In this document: one piece after another, positions 47,401 through 58,994 of the stretch
Layout: each line of letters opens with the position of its first letter
Position numbering within the stretch: the stretch's first letter is position 1
DNA from: Onthophagus taurus
Taxonomy: Eukaryota > Arthropoda > Insecta > Coleoptera > Scarabaeidae
Length of the DNA: 64,000 nucleotides
Reading direction: 5' to 3'
Assembly: GCF_036711975.1 (NCBI RefSeq)
Contig: NC_091973.1
Coordinates: forward strand, 4,712,001-4,776,000
The notes under the pieces: model-generated
Told to the model about the DNA's origin: nothing
Databases searched by the model: none
The model's input: the letters and a program-made list of their open reading frames with translations, nothing else
Position numbers and translations under genes: made by a program

Positions 47401-50400
47401 TTTTTTGTGACCGGATAAAAAAATATTTCAGCCCACGCTACTTTCCATGACATCAGAGCCAATTCACTTTCAAGTTTATAATGTCTATATAAATAATACG
47501 TAAATATTAACAATGCAATTCCAAGAAATATACAAATTACAATTAACCAAACATTTATTTTACTTGGACATTTTGAATTGTCATATCCACACGTCGGTGT
47601 TTCTAAAGGTACGCTTCCCGTGGGCCAATCAATATTTTTTAAAAAAGTTACGCTTTTACCAGTAAAATATTCAGCTACAATGTCAGGAGTTCCGGACGAA
47701 TCATATTGCAACATGGCATATTTCCCGATTCGTTGAGCGTTACAATTAATTTCAACCTCCTCGTCTCGTACACCTTTAAAAACTTTTCCTCTCATATTAC
47801 TAACGATCTCATTTCCACGAATAAACTTTTTATCAGAAGTCGAAATAATTTTATCATTTAACGTATGATTCAAACTATGCGCAAACATAAACAGTCCATT
47901 ATACATCCCATCTAATAAATAGGAACCTCTTCTTTCTAAACCAACTTCGGGAATCGCTTCATTATAAGGAGTAAAAGTAAAAACAGATCTATAACTTGTC
48001 TGCACACGCTCATTATTTTCATGAGTATCATTTGAACTATACCAAGGTCTAGAAGGATCTTCAGCGCTAAAATGAAATTTATTAAAAAATTTTATTAATA
48101 AAAGATAATTTATTAATACTCGTTATATAAAGCGAAATTGAAAAAAACGTATTCACGTTTTTCCATCATATTCAAATTGTGTGCATCTAGAAGTACTCTT
48201 CTTGTATTCGTGTGATTTGCACAAACTAAAATAACTACCAAAAAAATTACAGATTGCTTAATTTATTTTACACCACAATTAACATAAATTTAATAAATTT
48301 TTTGCATACAAAAAATGGATTAAATTATATAAGTTTCAAATCCATAGATGTGTTACTTTTCGTAAACACGTTATTTCTTATTCGCAATTGGCGAAGTGTA
48401 TATCACAAGGTGTGGGTGATGCTATCAACGAATATATTCGTCAATGCATGAAAATATCTGATCGATGCAATGTGACAATGCAACGACTGCGTATTGTTCG
48501 CATAGAAAAGATTGCGAAATGTCACCTTTACCACCCGCTGCTACTTTTCGATTTGAAAAATTCTTGAACGAAATTGCAAAGTAACTCAAAGGGATTTTAT
48601 TGAACTTTATCCGCTTGAATAACTACAATTTCAACTTAACAATAATGGATATCCATCAAAATCATATATGGAAAACGCATTTATCTAATTTTCATATTTT
48701 CAAGCATCATGAATTTTTTTTCCATAAATTTCAAACATGGTAGACTTATTGTATTGTATTGTTATTGGTGACAAAAACAATACTTCGAAGACGTCGGCCG
48801 CAACAAATATTGTTCGTGATACTTCGGGCGGCCGATGTCTTCGAAATCGGCCGAGATTAGTTCTTCCATAAATTTCAAGACATTATTTCTCTTGGTCTGA
48901 TTGAAATTTATGGAAGAAATAATCTCGGCCGACTTCGAAGATGTCGGCCGCCCTAAATATTGTTCATAATACTTGGGCGGCCGACGTCTTCGAAGTCGGC
49001 CGAGATTACTTCTTATATGGCGAACAATACTTAGGTTGGTCGAGATTATTTCTTCCATACATTTCAAGTATGGTAGACTTGGTTATGCATAATATGCTAT
49101 CTATTAGAAGTATTTTTCATGATATAAGAATTAATCTCGGCGGACTTCGAAGACGCCCGCCGCAACAAGTATTGTTCGTGATACTTTGGGCGGCCGATGT
49201 TTTCGAAGTCGGCCAAGATTAGTTCTTCCATAAATTTCAATCAGGGTAGATTTACTGTGTTGTCGTGATTTTTGGGGCGGCCGACGTCTTTGAAGTTGGC
49301 CGAGATTACTTCTTATATCGCGAACAATACTTAGGTTGGTCGAGATTATTTCTTCCATACATTTCAAGTATGGTAGACTTGGTTATGCATAATATGCTAT
49401 CTATTAGAAGTATTCTTCATGATATAAGAATTAATCTCGGCCGACTTCGAAGACGCCGGCCGCAACAAGTATTGTTCGTGATACTTTGGGCGGCCGATGT
49501 TTTCGAAGTCGGCCAAGATTAGTTCTTCCATAAATTTCAATCAGGGTAGATTTACTGTGTTGTCGTGATTTTTGGGGCGGCCGACGTCTTTGAAGTCGGC
49601 CGAGATTACTTCTTATATCGCGAACAATACTTAGGTTGGTCGAGATTATTTCTTCCATACATTTCAAGTATGGTAGACTTGGTTATGCATAATATGCTAT
49701 CTATTAGAAGTATTCTTCATGATATAAGAGTTAATCTCGGCCGACTTCGAAGACGTCAGCCGCTACAAGTATTGTTTGTGATACTTCGGGCGGCCGATGT
49801 TCAGGGTAGAACATCGAATCAGGGTAGACTTATTGTGTTGTCGTGATTTTTGGGGCGGCCGACGTCTTCGAAGTCGGCCGAGATTATTTCTCTTGGCCTA
49901 GTTGGAATTTATGGAAGAAATAATCTCGGCCGACTTCGCAGACGTCGGCCGCCACAAGTATTATGAACAATATTTAGGGCGGCCGACATCTTCGAAGTCG
50001 GCCGAGATTACTTCTTACTTAAATTTCAAGCATGGTAGACTTATTGTACTGTTCATGATTTTTGGGGCGGCCGACGTCTTTGAAGTCGCCCGAGATTACT
50101 TCTTATATCGCGAACAATACTTAGGTTGGTCGAGATTATTTCTTCCATAAATTTCAAGCATGGTAGACTTGGTTTCATGAATAATATGCTATCTATTAGA
50201 AGTATTCTTCATGATATAAGAATTAATCTCGGCCGACTTCGAAGACGTCGGCCGCAACAAGTATTGTTCGTGATACTTTGGGCGGCCGATGTTTTCGAAG
50301 TCGGCCAAGATTAGTTCTTCCATAAATTTTAATCGGGGTAGACTTATTGTGTTGTCGTGATTTTTGGGGCGGCCGACGTCTTCGAAGTCGGCCGAGATTA

Positions 50401-53400
50401 TTTCTCTTGGCCTGATTGGAATTTATGGAAGAAATAATCTCGGCCGATTTCGCAGACGTCGGCCGCCACAAGTATTATGAACAATATTTAGGGCGGCCGA
50501 CATCTTCGAAGTAGGCCGAGATTATTTCTTCCATAAATTTCAAGCATGGTAGACTTATTGTACTGTTCATGACTTTTGGGGCTTCCGACGTCTTTGAAGT
50601 CGGCCGAGATTACTTCTTATATCGCGAACAATACTTAGGTTGGTCGAGATTATTTCTTCCATACATTTCAAGTATGGTAGACTTGGTTATGCATAATATG
50701 CTATCTATTAGAAGTATTCTTCATGATATAAGAGTTAATCTCGGCCGACTTCAAAGACGTCGGCCGAGATTACTTTTTCCTTAAATTTCAAGCATGGTAG
50801 ACTTATTGTACTGTACATGATCCTTGGAGCGGCCGACGTCTTCGAAGTCGGTCAAGATTAGTTCTTCCATAAATTTCAATCAGGGTAGACTTATTATGTT
50901 GTCGTGATTTTTGGGGCGGCCGATGTCTTCGAAGTCGGCCGAGATTATTTCTCTTGGCCTGATTGAAATTTATGGAAGAAATAATCTCGGCCGACTTTGC
51001 AGACGTCGGCCGCCACAAGTATTATGAACAATATTTAGGGTGGCCGACATCTTCGAAGTCGGCCGAGATTATTTCATCCATAAATTTCAAGTATGGTAAA
51101 CTTATTGTACTGTTCATGATTTTTGGGGCGGCCGACGTCTTTGAAGTCGGCCAAGATTACTTCTTATATCGCGAACAATACTTATGTTGGTCGAGATTAT
51201 TTCTTCCATACAATTCAAGTATGGTAGACTTGGTTATGCATAATATGCTATCTATAAGAAGTATTCTTCATGATATAAGAGTTAATCTCGGCCGACTTCG
51301 AAGACGTCGGCCGCAACAAGTATTGTTCGTGATACTTCGGGCGGCCGATGTTCAGGGTAGAACATCGAATCGGGGTAGACTTATTGTGTTGTCGTGATTT
51401 TTGGGGCGGCCGACGTCTTCGAAGTCGGCCGAGATTATTTCTCTTGGCCTGATTGGAATTTATGGAAGAAATAATCTCGGCCGACTTCGCAGACTTATTG
51501 TACTGTTCATGATTTTTGGGGCGGCCGACGTCTTCGAAGTCGGCCGAGATAATTTCTTAAATCGCGAACACTGCTTAGGTTGGTCGAGATTATTTCTTGA
51601 TTCTGTGATCTGGCAGTTTCTTAATTGTCCATAATTAGGCGAATTCCCAGCATAAATCTGGAACGTCCTGATTGGCTTTTCTAGTACATGTGCATAAGTC
51701 GATGCGAATTCCCTTTTGGGTCACCCAGTCCAAACTGTTAATAATCTCTCCTAATAAAAAGTGCTAGATAGAATAATCTTTTAGTTTCTGCCTAACGTTT
51801 GGCAAAGATTACACTGGTTAGGATAACGTAATCCATTACGTGATAGGTCATGGTTCTTATCCAGTTTGTCGTTTTTTCTTGTTCTTTTAAGAAGCTGGAT
51901 TTATTACAAAACTTTTTGCAAATCGAAGAGAAATCGCAATCAAATATAAATTCGTCACGAATCGAAACGGAAACTTTTATAATTATACTTAAAAGATACT
52001 TTTTATTATTAAAAAAATGAAATTGTGGTGTAAAATAAAAAAGTTGTAAACACTCAAAAAAATCTTACTTCCATATTTAACTCCTATTGTCTTTTTAAGA
52101 TACTCTTCATAATTTAATTTTAAGCTATTAATGTCGCCATCGTTATAATCTAATGATACATTCAGTTTTTTGATATTTTCAATTACGGTACTCATCAAAA
52201 GATAGCAGGCCTTTTGTCCGCCTACTTCTTCAAAATCATTGCGTTCGTACATTAAAGCGAAAGATCTCCATCCATATCTAATATCGAAATGTTTCGAATT
52301 ATTTATAAACTTAATTTAATTTTTACTTACTCTAGAACTAAACTAACGATAAATTGTGTTATTGAAACGTAATCTAAGGCTCCAGAATTAGCCATTAAAT
52401 AATATTCGTCTGCACAAGTACTTTTGTCGGCGGTGAATTCAAATACAAAACCTCCTGGTGTTATTAATGGGGTACCATACGGTTTTAAATATTTTACTAT
52501 TCGACCAACACTAGCTAGAAAAAATTAATATAAATATATTAAGAAATTATTATAAATCGATTACGATATGTTAACGCAATGAAAAGGTCGTATAGATAAA
52601 AATAAGTTCTATTTCTATAGTCAGGTCCATTGATAGCGATTATGAAAAAAAAATAATAATGTGGAATTTTAAGAGCTTATCATGTTCTAATAATAGAAAG
52701 ATCTGTATCTGTAAGATAATGTCGCGGTCGGTCGCGCTATTGGAAATCGTTGAAAACAAATAGAATGCTTTACAAAAATAAAGTTATTTTTTATTGTTAA
52801 TTTTTAAGTTTTTTATTGAATAAATACGATAACGAATCGTTTTAGGCTTTTAGTGCATTGTTCTGTAAATATTTAATTTTTGCGGGAGTAAACCATATCG
52901 AGTGGCGTTCAATTGGGCGGCTTATTGACAAAATCGACTCTCGGTTTCTGGCAATTAATATATTTTTCATTGTTTCCCATATAATAGGCCGTGCGACCGA
53001 TAAGATTGAGTAACAGATTATTACCCACGAACTGATAGCTTTTGCAAACGCAATTAAATCACTGCGCTATAGTATCATTTTTTATCTCTATTTTTAGACC
53101 TCACGTTTTTCCCTTACCTGAGCAATAGTCGCAAATCGGACCAACTATCAAGTGGTTACAACCCCCTTTTAAACTCGCCAGCGTTGCATATTCTGCTTGA
53201 CATTTATCATCAAACGCTTCAAACGCAAAATTTACATATTCAGGCAACACTCCCAACGTCTTGATGTCATCAGCAGCTTGTTTTAGCTGATTCATACCCT
53301 GAAAATCAAATGTTTATTTATTTATTAATTTACAACGTTAGGAAAAGTAATAAAATTATACTATTTTTAATTCCGATATAAAGGAATCATTCTAATTCAA

Positions 53401-53656
53401 GATTTAAATTTGACTTAAAATAAAAAGTAGAAATAAAAATACTTACAGCTTCTAAATTAACAATATACAATGTATTATTGGGTAAAACAACAGAAACATT
53501 AACAGTACAATTATCTTTATCACAAAAAAGGGCGCACTCTGCATTGTCATCATCTAAACAACTTTCATCCGGAAGAGGTTCGCAGTCTTCGGAAGCCGCG
53601 AGAGTGCCGGCGAAATAAAAGATGAAAAGAATGACGTTTATAAATTTAAAATGCAT
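38620..53656 (-). CDS. Natriuretic-peptide-receptor-type guanylate cyclase
   Basis: A single-pass receptor that makes cGMP. Minus-strand exons are 53656-53447, 53298-53118, 52514-52331, 52278-52069, 48234-48120, 48066-46706, 40053-39876, 39805-39463, 39294-38929 and 38874-38620: about 1133 residues. It has a signal peptide ([17 protein letters not shown]) and an extracellular ligand-binding fold. The membrane segment is at about 470-493 ([18 protein letters not shown]). The kinase-homology domain has HGSLKSPN in place of the catalytic HRD loop, so it is a pseudokinase. Then come the dimerisation helix ([16 protein letters not shown]) and the cyclase domain ([35 protein letters not shown]). 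It is closest to NPR1/NPR2 overall. In exon 4 the frame closes only if one A of 52260-52263 is extra. Introns 4 and 6 are swollen by satellites. Confidence 0.92.
40054..40978. other. Proximal part of cyclase intron 6, nothing recognised
   Basis: Intron sequence. A 161-codon plus-strand open frame (40372-40857) covers a GC-richer block but has no family motif or splice-supported context, so no gene is called. Confidence 0.4.
40979..42136. repeat. 302-bp satellite array, left part (cyclase intron 6)
   Basis: The landmark ACATTTCTCCTGGTCTAAAG recurs at 41228, 41530 and 41832, a period of 302 bp. Units differ by a few substitutions. The array is interrupted at 42136 by a non-LTR element and resumes at 44595. 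On the minus strand each complete unit carries an exon-like open frame of about 55 codons preceded by TTTTTAG (example 41923 down to 41756). Confidence 0.95.
42137..44594 (+). mobile_element. Non-LTR retrotransposon, 5'-truncated, inserted in the 302-bp satellite
   Basis: The plus strand encodes a nearly intact reverse transcriptase: [86 protein letters not shown], the catalytic [12 protein letters not shown] (about 43489) and C-terminal [10 protein letters not shown]-like [11 protein letters not shown]. No endonuclease domain is present, so it is 5'-truncated. The frame is broken once, in a T-run at about 44058-44066; beyond it the protein continues as [20 protein letters not shown] to 44327. 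The 3' end is an AAATAAAT tail. The first 14 codons of the open frame starting at 42094 are satellite, not element. It belongs to the same family as the copy at 5249-7440 but is much younger. Clade (Jockey or CR1-like) is inferred. Confidence 0.92.
44595..46582. repeat. 302-bp satellite array, right part (cyclase intron 6)
   Basis: The landmark starts at about 44598, 44900, 45201, 45503, 45804, 46106 and 46408, spacing 301-302 bp. The array stops at GGCTAACTTCCCAGAAT. With the left part it makes about 10-11 units. Units are highly similar, with occasional single-base indels (for example the extra A in GACAATAGCCAG at about 46380, shared with the unit at 42105). Confidence 0.95.
48775..51605. 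repeat. GGCCGAC foldback satellite array in cyclase intron 4
   Basis: Same family as 33240-34735: AATCTCGGCCGACTTCGAAG and its complement alternate many times. Here a higher-order unit of exactly 300 bp is visible, with CGAACAATACTTAGGTTGGT at 49021, 49321 and 49621. Related, rearranged units follow at about 50111, 50625 and 51173. Spacers include CATAATATGCTATCTATTAG and TTCAAGCATGGTAGACTTAT. Open frames encode only repeat-derived peptides ([12 protein letters not shown]). Confidence 0.92.
51606..52068. other. Remainder of cyclase intron 4
   Basis: Unique intron sequence between the foldback array and the acceptor side of exon 4 (exon 4 ends at 52069 on the minus strand). No element recognised. 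Confidence 0.4.
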
Positions 53657-55497
53657 TACGTCGTTATGTGGGGTTTATGGATGTGTTCTTTCTGCGTTCG
53701 CGCGTTATTTTCGGACGTCGTTCCCGTTAGCGATGCCGCCGACGTCCTGAAAGATTTGCGAGAGACGACGACGGATGCCTACGAAGAATATTACAAATCG
53801 TCCCGACGACCGTACGACACTGGTCTGATTTTGTGTATGATACACGATTGTATTGATAGCGAACGAATAGCGCAGATATTGTGTAGATAATTCAATGTAT
53901 TACTAAGAGGAGGGGTTCGAATCAGTTTGATTTTATATCAATTATTGCATTATTTTTGATTTTCAATTATTTAACAAATTCTATAAAGATAATAATACAC
54001 TTGAAGTACACCAGGATGTTTTATTTGTTTATTAAAAATTGGAATTTATTTTGATCAAATTAAATTAAATTTAATTATTCGATTGAGTTGATGTCTCAAT
54101 TAATTTTAACCAAAAAAAAAATTCTATTAGATTTTATTTTATTGAAAGCTTTTGAGATACAATCGTCAAACAGAAAATCCATTACGTTAATCGAAAAGGG
54201 CCTGGTGATTTGAAAGCTGTCAAAAGCCCTCCGCTTAATTTCAGCGAACAAATGACCGGACGCTATTCGAAATGCTAGGACTTAATTAAAACCACCGCTG
54301 TACGGTCCTCATTAATTACCGTTTTGCTGTTAAATACTAGGATAATTAAACCATATGTTTAATATTTACCTTATTTTTTTTACTAATTAACGGTAGATTT
54401 TCTACAAAATGTTGTAAAAAAATGAAGCGCAAAAATAATTTAATTAAAATATATCGCTCTATTATTGTTGGGTATCGTAGAGAGATAGAGGATTAGTTGG
54501 GTAAATAATTAATAATAAATAAAATTGAATATCCTGGATATTATTTTGCAATAAACCCAGCAGATGGTTATTGCAATATCGTCGTTTATTAAATTCATTT
54601 TGCGCAATTCGAATATACAACCCACAAGTTATACAACCATTCTAACTTTGTCGGCAATTTCACATTTAATGACCCAAATTTAATATCAACACTTTTTCTT
54701 TAATATTCATTTAATAGATAAGGAGAAATACCGTTTCCATTTTTAATGTTTTTTTCGATTATATTTGACCGATCAATTATTAAAAAAAAATTGATTAAAA
54801 AATTATAGCCGAATCTTCCCAAATGTTACAGGAGGCGTATTTTTAAAACAAAGAACCGGTTAAAAAACCAGCGAAAAAATTCCCGTCTTCTTTTTCATAT
54901 CTAATAAAATATTTTCTCTTTAAAGGAATGCAATGTGCCATAGTTTGCTTGTACTAACCCCCCACGGTCTTCAGGAGACATTCTCAATCCCCTCCAAAAA
55001 CAGGACCGTAATATAATAATCTTATAAAATATACTAATATATAACAAGTTTCATAATAATTTATTATTATAATGGTTTTGCCCAACACTTCTAAAATGCG
55101 TACACAAGATTAATAAACTGAAAGATCAAATACTGAAAGTAACTTACTCTAAGCTAAAGAAAAAAGTTCATGACTCGGGTCTGATCTTATAACTAAGAAG
55201 TTATTTAGACAACTTAGCTAAGAAGTGCAGAATCGGTAATATATGGAACAATGGCACAATCCCTAAACCACTTTTTTCCTGCAGAGACAGTTGGATAACT
55301 GCATTAAATTGAACATAACCTTTTTTCAAGCAGAAGTTCTTCCTAAAATTTCTGCACCCTTTTGAACCTAGAAAAAGAACAAAAAGGTGCATCCATAAAC
55401 ATTTCCACAGACAGTTGGGCCACCCTCAAGGCAATTCAAAAATTAAGGTGCCATAATTCATAATAATCTTTATTATGTTACACATACAATACAATAT
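53657..55497. other. Spacer upstream of the guanylate cyclase
   Basis: The first 250 bp are GC-richer and presumably contain the cyclase promoter and 5' UTR; a 79-codon plus-strand frame here (53651-53890) overlaps the cyclase start codon and has no family motif. The rest is AT-rich with no recognisable gene or element. Confidence 0.45.
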
Positions 55498-55704
55498 AAT
55501 TTGAAAGTAATAAATTTTGTACTTTTACTGGTTAAAAACTATTTATTCATTAGAATATATATATATTTTTTTTTATTATTAGCTGCAGTCTATTAATAAA
55601 TAGACTGCAGCCTTGAAGATGATCGAATAGATCGAAACATGTCAGCTTCTAATTAATAAATAGTTTTTAACCAGTAAAAGTACAAAATTTATTACTTTCA
55701 AATT
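55498..55704. mobile_element. Foldback (MITE-like) element, ~207 bp
   Basis: Arms of about 50 bp are complementary: AATTTGAAAGTAATAAATTT at 55498 and its complement ending at 55704. An inner palindrome, CTGCAGTCTATT, is followed by its complement at about 55584-55611. Just after it is TTGAAGATGATC-loop-GATCGAAAC. No coding capacity. Confidence 0.75.
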
Positions 55705-55850
55705 ATACAATGGTTACAATGGATCCAACAAATAATTTCTTTCAATACAATACAATATGTTCACACTTATCAAATTTTACAATTATTATGTAGTGTCATA
55801 TTAAAGAAAAAAATAACATATAAAATTACATAAGATTACAATAGACAACA

Positions 55851-56890
55851 TTAAGTGCTAAAGGTGGAAATCATCTCAAGACTGTCACTCATATATTCGG
55901 AGGTCGAGTAGTACGCCCTTGTAACAAGAGTTTGTTTAATATACTCTTTAAAGCCATTCAATGGCAACGGACGGATGTGTAATGGCAATTTATTAAAAAA
56001 TTTCAACGCCAACGCGTTCACACTTTTTTGGCATTTTGTTAATCGGGTATATTTGGGCATCAGATCGCTATTTTTGCTAGTATCATAGTTATGCACCTGC
56101 TTATACGTGTCAAACTTAATAATGTTCTTTTTAACATACGTAACACATTCGTGAATGTAGAGTTAATATTTGTAAATCAATATAGGAGCTTCTACAGTCG
56201 TCTCTATAATTTAAATTTCTTAATACCCGTATAGCCCTTCTCTGCATTCTAAATACGCGTTCAAAACCAGCAGCAGAGCCCCAGACTAACAATGCATAAG
56301 TCTGGTGGAAATACATTTGAACGCAAGTTGATAGATGCTGCCACTTAATTTAGTACATAATGTCAAAATATGTTCCTCCCAGCACAGCCCGGAATCAAGA
56401 TAAACGCCCAAAAACTTTACAGCAGAAAGAGACTGTATGTTAGAGCGTCTCAATGTAAACGCATCTTCATAACCTTTGTGATTGATAAATAGGGTTGTGT
56501 CAAAGAGGGCCCAATATTGATCCTTGCGGTACACCTATCGAAATACCCATTCTCTTAGAAAATAAATTATTACACTTAACTATTTGTGACCTATTTGTTA
56601 AGTATGATTTAATCAATCTAATACTGTTATTGTCAAAATTATATTTTTCCAACTTATAGAGCAAAAAGGTCATGCTGCACACAAGCGAATGCCTTACTGA
56701 GGTTACAGAAAGCACCTAGCATGTAGTGTCCATCCTCATAGGATTGCATAACATTTTCTACAAAATCAACAATTGCACCAACAGTGCAATATCCAGCTAT
56801 TGTTTTAATACGCCTGATAGTAAAAATCGCAACAGCTAGATATTCAGTTTAGATTTGGCATTATGTAAATCCCTAGGAATTGTATTGGTT
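55851..56890 (-). pseudogene. Degenerate non-LTR reverse transcriptase, internally deleted
   Basis: Minus-strand pieces in order: about 56800-56680 (VGAIVDFVENVMQSYE, then GAFCNLSKAFACVQHDL), 56715-56500 (LYKLEKYNFDNNSIRLIKSY, GISIGVPQGSILGPL), 56534-56286 (LSAVKFLGVYLDSGLCWEEH), 56316-56131 (YALLVWGSAAGFERVFRMQR) and 56096-55851 (NALALKFFNKLPLHIRP). GPL joins directly to later sequence, so the YADD catalytic segment has been deleted. This is a different family from the two copies described at 5-7 and 42-44 kb. Inactive. Confidence 0.85.
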
Positions 56891-57000
56891 CTTGCTCCCG
56901 TCCGTCAGGTTTTGTCGTTTGCATCTTGTCAATATTTGGCTTCAGGCTATATTGTATATTTATAATATATTTTCTGCGCATGCGTTTTATTAATAATTAG

Positions 57001-57365
57001 TATAAAAGTGTTATTGCGCAAGCGCAGAATAAATTTTGAAATATGTCAAATTTGGTAATAAATTTTTGAAAAAGTAAAAAATTTGATTCCGTTCCTGTAT
57101 AGAAAGAGCAAACCAGTCGGCACAAGCAGCCGAAGAACACGACTGGGTACGCCAAGATCTCTTGGTAGAGGAGAAGAAAAACGAAGAGACAGAGAGAGAC
57201 CAACGGCGACCACGAGAAGTCGCCAGTTACTCGGGTAAAGTAACAAAGCGATGCGTTTGATTTGTGCGGTGGTAAAAGCGGGCTGAAACGTGCTGAAACG
57301 AAAGGTTTCGTCGGCGTGGAAAAACCACCAACCATGGAAAACGAACGGATAACTACCTAAAACAG
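57001..57365 (+). promoter_or_regulatory. Possible promoter and untranslated first exon of the Fbxl7 gene
   Basis: TATAAAAG at 57001-57008 is followed by a CG-richer stretch ending at a good donor, CAG|GTGAGAA (57365|57366). The next acceptor upstream of the Fbxl7 start is TTTTTTTTAG at 58981, so a 5' UTR exon splicing to it is plausible. Minus-strand open frames covering 57046-57824 have no family motif. This is an inference; no transcript evidence is available. Confidence 0.3.
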
Positions 57366-58553
57366 GTGAGAATTTTAACAACGGTGAAAATCTCTTTGAT
57401 CTCTCTTCGATTGAGAAAAAAACCTTCGTCCCTTTGAGGTTATGATCCGTCAAAATGTCGTCGACCTTCTCCGTGCGGATTCTTCTCGGCATTTTTGAGA
57501 TGATTTCCCGCTGACCACTCTGTCTAAAGAATAAGTTTTCGACGTTGCCCTAAGGGGCCCCTTCAAAGAGCCCCTATTAGGTTCTTCGGTCAAAGCAACG
57601 TCGATGACGTTGAAAAAAACTTTGAAACGGAACGGGGGGCAAATAACCAAGCCTTTGTCATGTGACTTCTTTGGAATGTCATATCCGACACAGTCTAAAA
57701 TCTCTCTAAACCGAGTTTTGGTTGACGCCGCCGAATACCGCAAACGTAAAAGGGGCCCCTTACGTAACCCCCTCGCGGTCTGTTTGACGGTGGGTAAGTC
57801 ACCTATTGCGCTAAATAGTGTCACTTTCGACCATATTGTCTTGTTTTTAATCCGAGCGCCAGCAAATCTGTGACCTTATTTTGTAATTTTCTTATTGTGA
57901 AAGTGATTTATTAAAATTTATATCCTGAACTTATGTTTTCTAATTTCTCATTCTTTAAGTCATCCTATATTTATTAAATCGTTTTTAAATAACGTTTCAT
58001 TTAAGACATATAAAAACTCCAACAAACGTTATCTTTAAAATGTCATTTGTTATAAAAGATTTTATTGCATTTTTTCACATCGTAACATTAAAGTTTGTTC
58101 CTAAAATAAAATTCAGCACGGTAGGCAAGTCGTCATATCCGTCAACCAATATATTAAATTATAGTATTTATTTTAATTTCTTAATATTCTTGTTATTTAA
58201 CTAACGGATATTGGTGACATTCCTATACTAAAAGATGTTCATTACATCCTCGCAATTTTTTCTGCTAAATCTTTATCTAATAGCTTAATCATCTTTATAA
58301 CGCTTTTAAACTACTGTGTTTATAGGCCTAGACATATATATTATGGTATTCTTTGTGGTTAAAAAAATCTTCGTAATAATATTGGTAATGTGTTTGTACC
58401 ACTTTCATTGTGTTATATAAGTTTTTTATTTCTTTACATTTACTTTGTATTCAATAACATTTTTATATCAATATTATCAAAACAAAACTATACATATTAC
58501 GTATATCAAATAAATTGAAAAATTCAGTGGAATATCTTTGTTTTAATTTTAGC

Positions 58554-58644
58554 CAAAGTCACTTGCGATCGAGGTGCTTCAATGTGTTGATCAGCTTTGG
58601 TTGACATGATATTAAATGTAAAGCCTCGCCCGCAAGCGACCTTG
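58554..58644. repeat. Short inverted repeat related to the svp-intron repeat
   Basis: CAAAGTCACTTGCGATCGAG at 58554 and the complement of CCTCGCCCGCAAGCGACCTTG at 58624-58644 form imperfect inverted arms of about 24 bp. The right arm, read on the minus strand, closely matches CAAGGTCGCTTGCGGCCGAG at 7746-7765 in the svp intron, so it is a dispersed family. Confidence 0.55.
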
Positions 58645-58994
58645 AGTTAAGTAGGCGAAATCATAGATTAATTTAATTTGATTAAATAACACTTTTCTAT
58701 ATCACAAATAAACTCCATCAACTCCTGTTGTTAAAATAATATAATATTACTTTGAAGTAACTTAAGCAAAGCTCATGTTATAATGTCGTGTAATTTGTCA
58801 AATCATTTTCTCCAGAAATATAGAAGTCGATGAAATGATTGACACGGTGTTCACGTTCTTTAGAGTTTCTCGTAAAAACTAGAATCAATTGAATATTAAG
58901 CTATGGGGTCTTCGTACTTTCAGCGCCATCTCTCGGCAAAAATATAAATTCAACTTGTTAAATTAAAATATTTTTTTTTAGATGAAGCAAAGCA

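Noticed and set aside
53651-53890. 79-codon plus-strand frame overlapping the cyclase start
   Set aside because: Overlaps the signal-peptide exon on the opposite strand and has no homology that I recognise.
53912-53923. GGTTCGAATC, a tRNA B-box-like word
   Set aside because: No A box or foldable cloverleaf around it.
57046-57824. 148- and 124-codon minus-strand frames upstream of Fbxl7
   Set aside because: No motif; they cover a CG-rich region better explained as promoter or 5' UTR.
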